A stretch of 50,552 nt of DNA from Treponema sp. (GTDB lineage: Bacteria > Spirochaetota > Spirochaetia > Treponematales > Breznakiellaceae). The DNA lies in contig JAISCC010000047.1 in NCBI GenBank assembly GCA_031265845.1, positions 1 to 50,552 on the forward strand. The letters are read 5' to 3'. A program made the position numbers and the translations under genes. Positions within the stretch are counted from its first letter, which is position 1; the number at the start of each line of letters is the position of its first letter. Below are positions 26,793 through 36,113 of this stretch, in pieces. The notes below the pieces were generated by a model. The model made no database searches. It had not been told where the DNA came from and saw only the letters and a list, made by a program, of their open reading frames with translations.

Positions 26793-26836
26793 GTATTGTG
26801 TAAAATTTAATTGCTATAAACTGAATGGAGGTTTCA

Positions 26837-27379
26837 ATGCCGGTTTATGATTTTAACTATGTGTCTATTGAAGGCAAGCCTGTTGCGATGAGTGAATATC
26901 AGGGCAAGGTCTTGCTCATCGTCAACACGGCAAGCAAATGCGGATTTACGCCGCAGTACAAAGGGCTTGAGGCGTTGTATCGCGCATATAAGAAGGACGG
27001 TTTCACTGTTCTTGGATTTCCATGCAACCAATTCGGCGAACAGGAGCCGGGTTCGGAGAGTGAAATCGCCGGCTTCTGCGCTGTACGGTATGGCGTGGAT
27101 TTTCCCTTGTCTAAAAAAGTGGATGTACGCGGCGAGTCCGCGCATCCTCTTTTCAAATACCTTGTCGAACAAAGAGAATTCCGTGGCTTTGGTTCGGGCT
27201 TAAAAGCGGCCGCGCTATCCGCGATCCTCAAGAAACGGTACAAGGATGGTTATGATGACAACCAGATCAAATGGAATTTCACGAAATTCCTTATTGATAA
27301 AAACGGGAATGTCGTAGATCGGTATGAGCCGACGGTCAAGCCCGAAACGATAGCGCCGGCTATCGAAAAATTGTTATGA
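26837..27379 (+). CDS. Glutathione peroxidase family thiol peroxidase
   Basis: 180 residues with a cysteine, not selenocysteine, active site: NTASKCGFTPQY with Cys35, then FPCNQFGEQEPGS (Gln69) and KWNFTKFL. Cys-type members in bacteria usually use thioredoxin and reduce hydroperoxides. The second cysteine, Cys63, sits in FPCNQ. Start ATG 26837 follows TGGAGGT. It heads an operon with a flavodoxin-like protein and an OhrR-like regulator, which fits oxidative-stress defence in an anaerobe. Confidence 0.93.
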   Translation: MPVYDFNYVSIEGKPVAMSEYQGKVLLIVNTASKCGFTPQYKGLEALYRAYKKDGFTVLGFPCNQFGEQEPGSESEIAGFCAVRYGVDFPLSKKVDVRGESAHPLFKYLVEQREFRGFGSGLKAAALSAILKKRYKDGYDDNQIKWNFTKFLIDKNGNVVDRYEPTVKPETIAPAIEKLL

Positions 27380-27391
27380 GAGGAGGCGTTT

Positions 27392-27811
27392 ATGAATGCG
27401 GTTGTTTATGTGTCAAAAGGCGGGAATACAAAGAAGCTCGCGGATGCGGTCGCAAAGGGCGCGGAGGTAAAAGCCCAGTCTGCCGCAAGCGCGGTGAATT
27501 TGACGCAGACTGACATCTTGTTTATCGGCGGTTCAATATACTGCGGCAGGATGAGCGGCGTTCTCCGTAAATTCCTGCAAAATCTTGATCAGAAACAAGC
27601 GGCAAAAGCAGTTGTTTTTGGAACGTCGGCAAGCGGTAAAACCATACGAGCCGAAGTGACATCAATCCTCGAATCCAAGGGTATTCCGGTTGTTGCGGAA
27701 AGCTTTCATTGCAAAGGTTCGTTTTTGTGCGTCAACTCTGGGCGTCCCAATGCTGACGATTTGGCGCAGGCCGAGGAGTTCGCTAAACGGGTTTGCAAGG
27801 GCGGCGTATGA
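27392..27811 (+). CDS. Flavodoxin-like protein
   Basis: 139 residues with a flavodoxin start (NAVVYVSKGGNTKKLADAVAKGA) that provides the FMN phosphate loop, and the central strand DILFIGGSIYCGRMSGVLRKFL. It is probably an electron carrier or small FMN reductase serving the peroxidase upstream; that pairing is inferred. AGAGGAGG precedes the start. The stop codon overlaps the next gene's start. Confidence 0.85.
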   Translation: MNAVVYVSKGGNTKKLADAVAKGAEVKAQSAASAVNLTQTDILFIGGSIYCGRMSGVLRKFLQNLDQKQAAKAVVFGTSASGKTIRAEVTSILESKGIPVVAESFHCKGSFLCVNSGRPNADDLAQAEEFAKRVCKGGV

Positions 27812-28257
27812 ACGCTGAAATATTAAAGTTGGAAAATCAGCTTTGTTTTCCGCTTTATGCCGCCGCAAAAGCGATGGTCAAAAAATATACGCCGTTCCTG
27901 AATGAGATTGGACTGACCTATACCCAGTACATCGTCATGATGGTCTTATGGGAATGGGAAACGATCAGCGTCAAGAAACTTGGAGAATATCTGTATTTGG
28001 ACTCGGGTACGCTGACGCCTCTCTTGAAGCGGTTGGAGAGCAAAAAACTCATTTCACGCTCACGCGCAACTGAAGATGAGCGTTTTGTTTATATTTCAAT
28101 CACTCATGATGGCGCGCGGTTGAAAGAAAAGGCGATTCAAGTTCCGCAAAAGATGAGCGAATGCCTTTCCCTGGAGCCGCAGGAAGCGCAAACTTTGTAT
28201 ACATCGCTCCATAAATTATTGGGCAAGCTTGAAGTCCGGATGTTTGCAAGTGATTAA
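27808..28257 (+). CDS. MarR/OhrR-family peroxide-sensing repressor
   Basis: 149 residues, winged-helix. Signature features are a conserved Cys near the N-terminus in ENQLCFPLYAAAK (peroxide-reactive in OhrR), TYTQYIVMMVLWEWE, the recognition region LDSGTLTPLLKRLESKKLI and the wing SRATEDERFVYISIT. It overlaps the flavodoxin gene by ATGA. OhrR proteins repress the peroxidase genes beside them until oxidised, so it likely controls its own operon from the promoter at 26764. Confidence 0.9.
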   Translation: MNAEILKLENQLCFPLYAAAKAMVKKYTPFLNEIGLTYTQYIVMMVLWEWETISVKKLGEYLYLDSGTLTPLLKRLESKKLISRSRATEDERFVYISITHDGARLKEKAIQVPQKMSECLSLEPQEAQTLYTSLHKLLGKLEVRMFASD

Positions 28258-28307
28258 AGAAAACGCAAACCGACAATATTCTTCAATTTGTATTGCTTGG
28301 TGAGAAA

Positions 28308-28514
28308 TCATGTTTTAACGAAAGGGTTATATTGCCTTATGTACCTCAACTGGAACATATCAATTATGGAATGAATGATTTTTGCAACTTTGTGTAGAAA
28401 CGATACGCCAATTTCTGAGAAAATATGAATGCAAGCCAATTTTTGCAGTATTGTTGGCGAATGTATTAAAGCGCCTATACCTAATGGCAAAGCGGAATAA
28501 CCTAATTTTCGCAT
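28308..28514 (-). CDS. Short unrecognised reading frame, possible gene remnant
   Basis: 69 residues (ATG 28514) in an AT-rich stretch. The open frame extends upstream to about 28570 with natural-looking composition (KERLTRNHPIKPQN) but without a start. No family is recognised. It may be the tail of a decayed gene. The interval 28258-28952 holds no other convincing gene apart from the frame at 28655-28801. Confidence 0.25.
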   Translation of the reverse strand: MRKLGYSALPLGIGALIHSPTILQKLACIHIFSEIGVSFLHKVAKIIHSIIDMFQLRYIRQYNPFVKT

Positions 28515-28654
28515 CAAATTTTGCGGTTTAATTGGATGATTACGTGTTAAACGCTCTTTTTTGCCCCTATTAGCGAAGCGCCGTGCGACATGGACGGCGC
28601 GGGATCAATATTTTGCCGAAAAATGCGGGGTCTGTGCAAAACGCTGGCTCCGCT

Positions 28655-28801
28655 TTACGCTTTTTTCAATGCCTCCCCTATGTTATTGATCTTCGTATTG
28701 GGACAAGGTGCAATACGGTCGCTTTTTGCGGTTTGGGCTTTTTTCATCTGATAGCCCATTTGCTCTTTGACATCCGTTGCCCAGCGCCTATGGCGGATCA
28801 T
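28655..28801 (-). CDS. Possible 48-residue protein or remnant
   Basis: Reads MIRHRRWATDVKEQMGYQMK... and ends IGEALKKA. The amino-acid mix is charged and helix-like, unlike a random shadow, but there is no strong ribosome site and no family match that I recognise. It could be the end of a decayed gene. Confidence 0.25.
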   Translation of the reverse strand: MIRHRRWATDVKEQMGYQMKKAQTAKSDRIAPCPNTKINNIGEALKKA

Positions 28802-28952
28802 ATAGCCTTTGCTTTTTTACCGCTCGACGCCTCTTATTTGCATACAAGCGCATCCAATTTACAATTTGCGCGTATGCCGCCTGTGGTTGCAACGCACATT
28901 CAGTTGACAACCCTGCGGGCGGAAAAGCGTCGGCAGGGTCGCCGCCATTCCT

Positions 28953-30893
28953 CTACCGCGCCGCCCGGTATGTTCCAAGAAAGTGAAAATCCCTGGTCTT
29001 CGCCTTCAATTCTTCAATCGCCGAATTAAAAACATCCGTGTTTTGAGGGAGATTCACGTCAATGTAGAAAAGATATTCCCACGGGCGCCCTTGAATGGGG
29101 CGAGATTCCAGCTTCGAGAGATTGAGACCCTTATCGCTCAGAATTTTTAGGCAGATGAAGAGAGACCCCGGCTCGTCGGAGACCGAAAACACGAGGCTCG
29201 CCTTGTTCGGCTGGTCTGAACCGAGACTTGGAGGCACGGGAGCCTTGTCGCCAGCTTTCCGCGCTATGATGGCGAAGCGGGTGTAGTTCTGCGGGTTGGT
29301 CTCAATGCCGGTTTTCAGCGCCTTTAAGCCGAACGCTTTGGCGGCGGCTTCTCCAGCAATGGCGGCGACTTTGACCGCGCCTTCCCGCGCTATGGAGGCT
29401 ACGGCGCTTGCGGTATTGGCGTACGGCTCCAGTTGCCAATCTAGGTGTTTGTTCAGAAACTCACGGCATTGATCAAAGCCTTGCGGGTGGCTTCTTACGA
29501 TGCTGATTCCGTCTATAGTCGCCCGTTCGTCAGCGATGAGGCAGTGCATAATGCGGAGTTTCAGTTCCCCGACTATGGCGATGTCCGGGTAGCGGAGAAA
29601 GAGGTCGTAGTTTTCGTGGATGGAACCCGCGAGGCTGTTCTCAATGGGAATGACGCCCGCGCTTACAGACCCTTCAAGCGCCGCGTCAAACACCGCTTTG
29701 AAGGAGGGCAGGGAAACGCGATGCGCATCATCGCCAAACACCCGCATAAGCGCCTGTTCCGCATACGCGCCGCTTTCGCCGGAAAAGGCTATGGGCAGAT
29801 TCTCCACGTTCCTCCGCGTATCCGGCGCATCTGGTGGAACATCTGACCGCCCCGGCGCCGCGACAGTCGTTTTTGGCGTGCGTAACAGCTCCTTGCCGAC
29901 AACCGGCGCCAGCGCCTCTATGTCGCGCATGAGCCGCTCAAACTGCTCTGGATACAAAGACTGCATGCCATCGGATAAAGCCGTGTCAGGTCTGGGATGC
30001 ACCTCTACGGTGAGTCCGTCCGCGCCGGCCGCAATAGCCGCAAGAGCAGCCGGCGCCACTTTGTTGCGTATGCCCACCGCGTGGCTTGGGTCAACGATGA
30101 CCGGCAAGTGGCAGAGGTCTTTAACCACCGGAATAGCGGAAATATCAAGCGTATTGCGGGTATACGTTTCAAATGTCCGTATGCCGCGCTCGCACAGAAC
30201 CACGTCTTTCGTGCCGGACGCGAGAAGGTATTCCGCAGCCATGAGCCATTCTTCCATAGTGGCGGAGGGTCCTCGTTTCAAAAGCACGGGCTTGCCGAGA
30301 GAGCCGGCTTTCTTCAAAAGCTCGAAATTCTGCATGTTGCGGGCGCCGATCTGAAACATATCGGTTAAATCTTTTATCTGATCCGCCAGTTCTGTGGACA
30401 CGATCTCGGTGACAATGGGCATGTTGAGAGCTTCGCCCGCCTCCTTCATAAACTCCAAACCCTTCATGCCAAGCCCCTGGAACGCGTAGGGGCTTGTCCG
30501 CGGCTTATACGCTCCACCCCGAAGGATCACCGCGCCGGATTCCCGCACCCGTTCCGCAGTCTCCCGTATTTGCTCTCTGCTTTCAACCGCGCAGGGACCC
30601 GCGATCACCGTAATGCGCGAACCGCCTATCTTGACTGAACCAACGGTAACGATGGTGTCCTCGCTCTGGGTTTCACGAGACGCAAGCTCATAGGGCTTTG
30701 ACGTGGCCGCCACCCGCTCAACCCCGGGCAGAATCCCCAATTCTCGAATGTCCACAACACCTTTGCCAATCGCGCCGAGAATGGCGTCCTCCCCGAAATT
30801 TTGCTCACGAACGCTGAATCCCCTGTCTTTAAGGTATATACGCGCCATTTCTTTATCATGAGGTGAAATGTCTTTTGACAAAATAACAATCAT
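28953..30893 (-). CDS. DAHP synthase-prephenate dehydratase fusion
   Basis: 646 residues from ATG 30893 (AAGGAATAAAG ahead). Residues 1-70 are the ferredoxin-like leader of AroF/AroG-beta DAHP synthases; about 80-340 is the barrel (IAGPCAVES, RGGAYKPRTSPYAFQGLG, KRGPSATMEEWLMAAEY, VDPSHAVG). After a Pro-rich linker, about 365-545 is prephenate dehydratase (IAFSGESGAYAEQA, VIPIENSLAGSIHENYDL, NYTRFAII), then an ACT domain (about 560-640: SLVFSVSDEPGSLF, LSKLESRP). It thus joins the first step of the shikimate pathway to phenylpyruvate formation. The ACT domain probably senses phenylalanine. No chorismate mutase domain is present. Confidence 0.93.
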   Translation of the reverse strand: MIVILSKDISPHDKEMARIYLKDRGFSVREQNFGEDAILGAIGKGVVDIRELGILPGVERVAATSKPYELASRETQSEDTIVTVGSVKIGGSRITVIAGPCAVESREQIRETAERVRESGAVILRGGAYKPRTSPYAFQGLGMKGLEFMKEAGEALNMPIVTEIVSTELADQIKDLTDMFQIGARNMQNFELLKKAGSLGKPVLLKRGPSATMEEWLMAAEYLLASGTKDVVLCERGIRTFETYTRNTLDISAIPVVKDLCHLPVIVDPSHAVGIRNKVAPAALAAIAAGADGLTVEVHPRPDTALSDGMQSLYPEQFERLMRDIEALAPVVGKELLRTPKTTVAAPGRSDVPPDAPDTRRNVENLPIAFSGESGAYAEQALMRVFGDDAHRVSLPSFKAVFDAALEGSVSAGVIPIENSLAGSIHENYDLFLRYPDIAIVGELKLRIMHCLIADERATIDGISIVRSHPQGFDQCREFLNKHLDWQLEPYANTASAVASIAREGAVKVAAIAGEAAAKAFGLKALKTGIETNPQNYTRFAIIARKAGDKAPVPPSLGSDQPNKASLVFSVSDEPGSLFICLKILSDKGLNLSKLESRPIQGRPWEYLFYIDVNLPQNTDVFNSAIEELKAKTRDFHFLGTYRAAR

Positions 30894-31122
30894 CTTTATT
30901 CCTTGTTCCTTGAAGCTTTTCAAAACTAACCCGCACTGCGTTCGCCGAACATAGTGCGCATTTTGAGAAACTTCTTTTTCTGATGAATATAATTGCGTAA
31001 ATTGGCAAAAAAATCAAGCGGCGTGGACACACAGTCTACGGCGCAATCGCGGGCGGCGTCAAGGAGGCTTGTTTTGTTCGAAGTTCATTTCGCTTCCGCC
31101 AAATTCGATTTGCGATTCCTTA

Positions 31123-31151
31123 TTGACAATATTTATCTATGATAGTATCAT
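31123..31151 (+). promoter_or_regulatory. Promoter of the FtsB-like gene
   Basis: TTGACA (31123-31128), 17-base spacer and TATCAT (31146-31151), ten bases before ATG 31162. The leader would be only about three or four bases, with no ribosome site. Confidence 0.65.
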
Positions 31152-31161
31152 ACCTACTATC

Positions 31162-31710
31162 ATGGAAATTTCAAAGCAAGCGAAGAAAGCGCAGTATTTT
31201 TTCTTCTTGAAATGGCTCACTGCCATGTGGTTTGGTTGCTTTATGTATGCCGCGTTTGCATTTACCATAGGAGGAAAAGGTCTGATTGCCTATGACGCTC
31301 TTACTCAAGAACGGGATAGGCTAAAAGCAAATTTCGACAAAATACGTGAAACCAACAGGCGGCTGAACGTCAGGAATATTTTATTTGGCAGTTACGAAAA
31401 CGATCCAAAGAATCCGATACCCGCTGATTCCGACACTATTTTGATAGAGGCGCGAAACATGGGCTACGGTCTCTCCGGCGAAAACGCGATTCATTTCAAC
31501 GGCATTGAACGCAAGGAGAAAACCTACATCGATCCGGGGACGCCGGAATATGCTTTCAAGACAAAGGGCATTCCCGATCAGATACTCAAAACTATTTCTT
31601 TTATATCCGCCATTTCTTTGTTGCTCTGCTTTATCTTGCCTGACATTCTGGCTTTCTGCCGCCATCTCCATGAAGAGAAGTCCACTCAACACCGCGCGCA
31701 GTTTTTTTGA
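31162..31710 (+). CDS. FtsB/DivIC-like septum protein
   Basis: 182 residues. A membrane segment (about 12-40) is followed by a coiled coil (47-72, TQERDRLKANFDKIRETNRRLNVR) and a short DTILIEARNMGYGLSGENAIHF segment, the usual FtsB/DivIC layout (EEIARERLGMxxPGE). A second membrane segment near the C-terminus (about 145-168) is unusual for FtsB. Function in divisome assembly is inferred. Start ATG 31162 fits the promoter; the frame upstream lies in the promoter itself. It converges on smpB. Confidence 0.65.
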   Translation: MEISKQAKKAQYFFFLKWLTAMWFGCFMYAAFAFTIGGKGLIAYDALTQERDRLKANFDKIRETNRRLNVRNILFGSYENDPKNPIPADSDTILIEARNMGYGLSGENAIHFNGIERKEKTYIDPGTPEYAFKTKGIPDQILKTISFISAISLLLCFILPDILAFCRHLHEEKSTQHRAQFF

Positions 31711-31769
31711 AAGAAGCTGGATTTGCAAGCGGAATTCCGTGGAATCCGCAGAATTCTCCGCGGCGCCCT

Positions 31770-32237
31770 CTAGTTGTTTGCGCGGAATTCCCGCGCAATA
31801 TCCCGTTTGACATCACGATCCCGTATATCCGCCCGCTTGTCAAAGGCTTTCTTGCCTTTGCATAATCCTAATTCGACTTTAACTCTGCCTTTTTTGAAAT
31901 AAAACGAAAGCGGAATAAGGGTGAAGCCTTTTTCTTCAACCTTGCGGCGTATGCGCTTTATCTCCGCCTTATGGAGAAGCAGCCTTTTTTTTCGCGCCGG
32001 ATCGTGGTTGAATATTGAAGAAAATGGATTTTCAGCGACGACAAGCGAGCGAAGCCATATTTCTTGATCAACAACCTCTGCCCATGCGTCAGGAAAGGAA
32101 ATCTTGCCTTCCCGAAATGATTTTACCTCAGTGCCAAGCAGTTCTATGCCGCACTCGTAACGCTCGTCAACCGCATAATTGTAAAAAGCCTTGCGGTTTA
32201 CCGCTATAGTTTTTACACCCTCACTGCCCTCACTCAT
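31770..32237 (-). CDS. smpB: SsrA-binding protein
   Basis: 155 residues with the SmpB hallmarks: AVNRKAFYNYAVDERYECGIELLGTEVKS, then KRRLLLHK-like (RKKRLLLHKAEIKRI), LIPLSFYFKKGRVKVELGLCKGKK and DKRADIRDRD near the basic tail. It binds tmRNA and carries it to stalled ribosomes for trans-translation. No ssrA gene is seen in this window. Start ATG 32237 overlaps the end of the PEGA/SUMF1 gene by eight bases, so expression is coupled. Confidence 0.95.
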   Translation of the reverse strand: MSEGSEGVKTIAVNRKAFYNYAVDERYECGIELLGTEVKSFREGKISFPDAWAEVVDQEIWLRSLVVAENPFSSIFNHDPARKKRLLLHKAEIKRIRRKVEEKGFTLIPLSFYFKKGRVKVELGLCKGKKAFDKRADIRDRDVKRDIAREFRANN

Positions 32238-33684
32238 AATTCGTCCCTTTTTTGGCGATGACCGGTCTGAAAGACACAAACGGAGCGCAGAAATCAGGCG
32301 GCAGAGAGCCTCGGCTTTCCGGCTTCATGTATTTGCCGCCGCGTACAGACCGCTCCGGCGATCCGGCAGCCGCTATGCTTTCGCTTTTCGCCGAAATTGC
32401 GTTAAGCGGCGCGAAATGATCCTCACACCACACAGCCGCAGGCTGCGTTGCGCTAATCAAATCGTTGACTGCGGCATATTCCCACTCCCGCTCATAGGGC
32501 AGGCGAATTTCATGATTCGCATCCTCCAAAAAAGTGGAGAGCCACGCGCAGTACGCCTTTGCCGCATACCACGACACGCTGGTTACAGACGATTCGCCAA
32601 TCATACCATATTCAAGATAGTCTTCGGTTGCAAAACCCTGTGATACAAGACCGGCGCCGTTTTCCTTTTTCCACTCAGGATTCGCGGCAAGAAAGTCCTC
32701 CCACAATGCCGGCGAAACTTCTGCCGCCGCGACGCTGAACTCTTCTATGATAAAGACGCGGTTGCCCTGAGACAACGTTCCTTTTGGGATCGTGTAGAAA
32801 AGCGTTCCATTGACTGCGGCTGTTTCCGCCGGGGCTGTTTCCACCATGGCAGGTTTTGCGGCGTTTCCGTCCGCCGTCTGCTTTTTATACCACGTGGAAT
32901 CGACAATGACGGACATCAATTCTGGCGGTACAAGAGAGGCGAGCGCCGTTGCGGAATCGGGGTTTTTGGAAAGGAAGGAAAGCATACCCTGGGCGGAAGA
33001 AACCACGGCAAGCGGGGAAGGGGAGAGTCCTCCGTTGTCAATCAGGTATTTTGAGCGAATAAGATCGCGCGCGCCGGCGGTGGTGGACGCAAAACGGGAA
33101 GCCGCCTCCAGCGTTTCGTTCATTGCGGACAACGCGGCGGCATTCCCTCGCGCGGCGAACGCGGCGCGGTAGGCGGCTTCGGAAAGGGAAAGCGGTATCT
33201 GGTAGATCGCGGTCGGCTCTCCGGCAAAGGACCACGCGGCGTACTCGGCGGCTCCCTGGTCAAGAACAGCCGCCGGATCGGGCGCTTCAAGCGTCGCCGT
33301 TATCAGCGTCTTTTTGGGGAACAGAAGAGAAGCGAACGCCCTTCCCGTAACATCAATTTCATCTTGCCACCCGGTGAATGAGGGAAGGCTTATGCATATG
33401 CGGCGCTTTCCCTGCGGGACAAAGATCGTTGCGGGCGCCGCCGCCTGGTACACGCCGTCAACCCATATCGCCGCGCCTTCCGGTTCGGTTGAGACAATCA
33501 GAAGACCGCCCGGATTTTTCAAACCGGGATAGAGAAGAACAAAAAAAAGCGCTATAACAATGACAAGTCCATACAGACCCGCGAGGTATACCCCGGGGCG
33601 TACGCCGAACAGAGGTTTTAAATGCGCCTGATCTTCCGGCAACCATGCAGCTTTTTTCCCACTGCGACCAAATTTTCGAAACAT
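32230..33684 (-). CDS. PEGA and SUMF1/FGE-sulfatase domain membrane protein
   Basis: 484 residues. One membrane segment (about 32-53), a PEGA domain (58-110: LLIVSTEPEGAAIWVDGVYQAAAPATIFVPQGKR), a helical middle region, and a C-terminal formylglycine-generating-enzyme fold (about 300-478: FIIEEFSVAAAEVSPALWEDFL, SVSWYAAKAYCAWLS, IRLPYEREWEYAA, RSVRGGKYM). The catalytic cysteine pair of true FGE is not evident, so it is probably a binding protein in the periplasm. Spirochaetes carry several such PEGA/SUMF1 proteins. It is predicted to be leaderless, with smpB as second gene. Confidence 0.82.
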   Translation of the reverse strand: MFRKFGRSGKKAAWLPEDQAHLKPLFGVRPGVYLAGLYGLVIVIALFFVLLYPGLKNPGGLLIVSTEPEGAAIWVDGVYQAAAPATIFVPQGKRRICISLPSFTGWQDEIDVTGRAFASLLFPKKTLITATLEAPDPAAVLDQGAAEYAAWSFAGEPTAIYQIPLSLSEAAYRAAFAARGNAAALSAMNETLEAASRFASTTAGARDLIRSKYLIDNGGLSPSPLAVVSSAQGMLSFLSKNPDSATALASLVPPELMSVIVDSTWYKKQTADGNAAKPAMVETAPAETAAVNGTLFYTIPKGTLSQGNRVFIIEEFSVAAAEVSPALWEDFLAANPEWKKENGAGLVSQGFATEDYLEYGMIGESSVTSVSWYAAKAYCAWLSTFLEDANHEIRLPYEREWEYAAVNDLISATQPAAVWCEDHFAPLNAISAKSESIAAAGSPERSVRGGKYMKPESRGSLPPDFCAPFVSFRPVIAKKGTNYE

Positions 33685-33690
33685 GCGGCA

Positions 33691-33719
33691 AGTATACTAA
33701 AAAAAAACCCGTTTTGCAA
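33691..33719 (-). promoter_or_regulatory. Promoter of the PEGA-smpB operon, predicted leaderless
   Basis: Leftward: TTGCAA (33719-33714), 17-base spacer, TATACT (33696-33691), six bases, then ATG 33684. Same spacing as carA and DUF503. Confidence 0.7.
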
Positions 33720-33792
33720 GATCAGAAAGCGATAATCACGCGCCCGCTCACAAGCGCTATTTATCCACAGCTCATCCCGAATTATCAGCGAT

Positions 33793-33827
33793 CAACCGGC
33801 GTTTGTACGTGTGGTATGCGCCGGTTG
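33793..33827 (-). terminator. Hairpin downstream of ppk1
   Basis: CAACCGGCG (33793-33801) and CGCCGGTTG (33819-33827) form a perfect nine-base stem with a 17-base loop, 19 bases after the ppk1 stop codon. No T-run follows, so it may be Rho-assisted or a processing site. Confidence 0.4.
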
Positions 33828-33845
33828 AGACGCAATGCGACAAAA

Positions 33846-36113
33846 TTACATATCAGGCGGCGGGCTTCTTCGCACGACGAACGTCTCCCGTGTGACGAGC
33901 GGCTTGTTCGCCGCTCGCCGCGCCTTTTTGAGCAGTTCTGTTTGGGCGCGGAAAGATTCTCCAGAGCCCGCGCTCACTTGCGTCCATGAGCCGTCCTGAT
34001 TGAGGCTTCTGGCGTGGGTGTTATCCTTGAAATAGGTTTCCAAAATAGAAAAAACTTCCTCTTTCACATCCTCTTGCAAGATCGGGAACATGAGTTCCAC
34101 ACGGCGCTCAAGGTTGCGGGGCATCCAGTCCGCGCTTGAAAGAAAAATCTCTTCCGCGCCCCCATTGGCAAAATAGAATATGCGAGAATGTTCCAGATAG
34201 TGATCGATGACACTGATCACGCTGATATTTTCCGACACGCCCTTGACCCCGGGGACAAGCATGCACACGCTCCGTACATTGAGTTTGACAGCGACGCCGG
34301 CTTGAGACGCGCGGTACAGCGCTTGTATAATATCGCTGTCGGCAAGCGCATTCATCTTTGCGATGATCTTGCCCGGATACTCTTCGCTTGAACGGCTGGT
34401 TTCGCGCTCAATAAGGGAAAGAAACCGGTGTTTCAGATCAACCGGCGCTATGGAGAGGCGGCGCATACGCTGAATTATTGAGTAGCCGGTGAGCATGTTG
34501 AAAAGAAGGCTTGTGTCAAAGGCGATTTCTTCGTTTATCGTGAAAAGGCTCAAGTCTTCGTACAATTTGGCGGTTTTGTCATTGTAGTTGCCGGTTGAGA
34601 GGTGGATATAACGTTCGATTCGTCCATTTTCCTTCCTCATCACAATAGACGCCTTCGCGTGAACTTTGAGGTTCGCCAGCCCATACACCACGATGACGCC
34701 CGCTTTTTCAAGCCGCTGCGCCCACGATATGTTCCGCTCTTCGTCAAAACGGGCTTTCAGCTCAACCACAGCCACAACCTGTTTGCCGTTCAGCGCGGCC
34801 TGTTCCAGAGCGCGGAGCACGGGAGAGTCGCCGCTTGTGCGGTACAAGGTGGTTTTTATAGCCAGCACCTGGGGATCATGAGCCGCGCTTTGAAAAAATT
34901 CCACCACCGGATCGAAAGACTGGTATGGCAGATGGAGCAGTACATCGCCCGCTTTAATAATGTCCCAAATGGCGACAGGGCATCCGGCGCCCGGCGAGCT
35001 TTCTCGCTGTCGCTCAGCGATCTGTCGTTCGGCGATGAACGCGGGATGCTGGTAGATTTTCCAGCTTTTTTCTTTTAATGCGTCAAACTCCGCCATCTTT
35101 GCCAATGCAAGCAAATCGCTCGCCTGAAGGGGTCCCGGCATTTCATAGATATCCTGTTCTTCAAACCCCAAGAATCCCGCGATTTTTTCCTTTACCGTCT
35201 CATTGCCCGGCGTGTACACCATGCGTACGGGGCTTGATGTCTCCCTGTTTTCAAGGACTTCGTTCATGGCTTCAATAAAGCCGTCGTCGCGCTTCTCGTC
35301 AACAGAGAAGTCCGCGTCGCGGTTTATCTGGAAAAGCATGCGCCCTTTAATCTGAAAGCCGGGGTAGAGATGATGGGCGAAACACAGGATCAGGTCTTCA
35401 AGCAAGGCAAAACGCTTTTTCTCGTTTTTTTCCGGCGAGTCAGAGTCTTCGCGCTCCAGCAAACTGGTTTTATCTGCGGGAAGCCACACAATGCGGTCAA
35501 AAGAAGGCGGGATTTTAATCACGGATATGCGGGGAGAAGGGTTGTCCGTCGAAGCGTCGTCACCGGGAGCGTCAAGCGGAGCGCATGGGGCCGTTTCTTC
35601 TGTCTTGTTTGCGGGCGCAAGCAGGAAGGCGGCGTAGAGCCATTTGTTTCCTATAAGCGGGCGGTCTTTGAGCCGCAGGGGGATGAGCGTGGGCGCTATT
35701 TTTCGTTTGAACGTGGTTTCGAGAAAGGCGGTGTCATCAACGGAGTAATTGTTGGGATGCAGGAGTTCGAGTCCGCGCGCGGCGAGCGTAGGAAAAATCT
35801 CATTCAACAGGCAGTCATAGAGGCGCTTGAGTATGGATCGCGTTTTTTCCCCGCACGCCGCCAGAATAGCGTCATACGTCATTCCTGAAACATCCACTTT
35901 CATTTCCGGCGCATCGCCGTCCCGCCGTTCAGCCCGCAACGCCGCTTTAAGCGAAGCGATCCGCACCATAAAAAATTCGTCAAAATTGGAAGAAACAATG
36001 GACAGGAATCGAAGCCGTTCCAGCGGCGGCATATCGGTTCGCAAGCCTTCGTTCAGCACCCGTTTATTGAAATCGATCCATGAAAGCTCACGGTTAAAAT
36101 AATTTTTGCGCAT
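33846..36113 (-). CDS. ppk1: Polyphosphate kinase 1
   Basis: 755 residues; it makes polyphosphate from ATP. The N-terminal domain starts NYFNRELSWIDFNKRVL, the middle contains LLHLPYQSFDPVVEFFQSAAHDP, and the catalytic PLD-like domains carry KARFDEERNI with VKVHAKASI-like LKVHAKASIVMR (catalytic His) and LSTGNYNDKTAKLYEDL. Start is ATG 36113 after AAGGAAG; the longer upstream frame has no ribosome site. A TATACT at 36150-36155 may be its -10. It may work with the Na/Pi transporter in phosphate storage. Confidence 0.95.
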   Translation of the reverse strand: MRKNYFNRELSWIDFNKRVLNEGLRTDMPPLERLRFLSIVSSNFDEFFMVRIASLKAALRAERRDGDAPEMKVDVSGMTYDAILAACGEKTRSILKRLYDCLLNEIFPTLAARGLELLHPNNYSVDDTAFLETTFKRKIAPTLIPLRLKDRPLIGNKWLYAAFLLAPANKTEETAPCAPLDAPGDDASTDNPSPRISVIKIPPSFDRIVWLPADKTSLLEREDSDSPEKNEKKRFALLEDLILCFAHHLYPGFQIKGRMLFQINRDADFSVDEKRDDGFIEAMNEVLENRETSSPVRMVYTPGNETVKEKIAGFLGFEEQDIYEMPGPLQASDLLALAKMAEFDALKEKSWKIYQHPAFIAERQIAERQRESSPGAGCPVAIWDIIKAGDVLLHLPYQSFDPVVEFFQSAAHDPQVLAIKTTLYRTSGDSPVLRALEQAALNGKQVVAVVELKARFDEERNISWAQRLEKAGVIVVYGLANLKVHAKASIVMRKENGRIERYIHLSTGNYNDKTAKLYEDLSLFTINEEIAFDTSLLFNMLTGYSIIQRMRRLSIAPVDLKHRFLSLIERETSRSSEEYPGKIIAKMNALADSDIIQALYRASQAGVAVKLNVRSVCMLVPGVKGVSENISVISVIDHYLEHSRIFYFANGGAEEIFLSSADWMPRNLERRVELMFPILQEDVKEEVFSILETYFKDNTHARSLNQDGSWTQVSAGSGESFRAQTELLKKARRAANKPLVTRETFVVRRSPPPDM

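Noticed and set aside
28583..29029. Rightward 148-residue reading frame
   Set aside because: Composition is that of an antisense shadow, no ribosome site, and its end overlaps the aroF-pheA gene; the leftward strand reads more naturally here.
33761..33769. TTATCCACA, a perfect DnaA box
   Set aside because: Only one copy and no AT-rich unwinding region or dnaA/dnaN nearby; a chance match is likely, so no origin is called.
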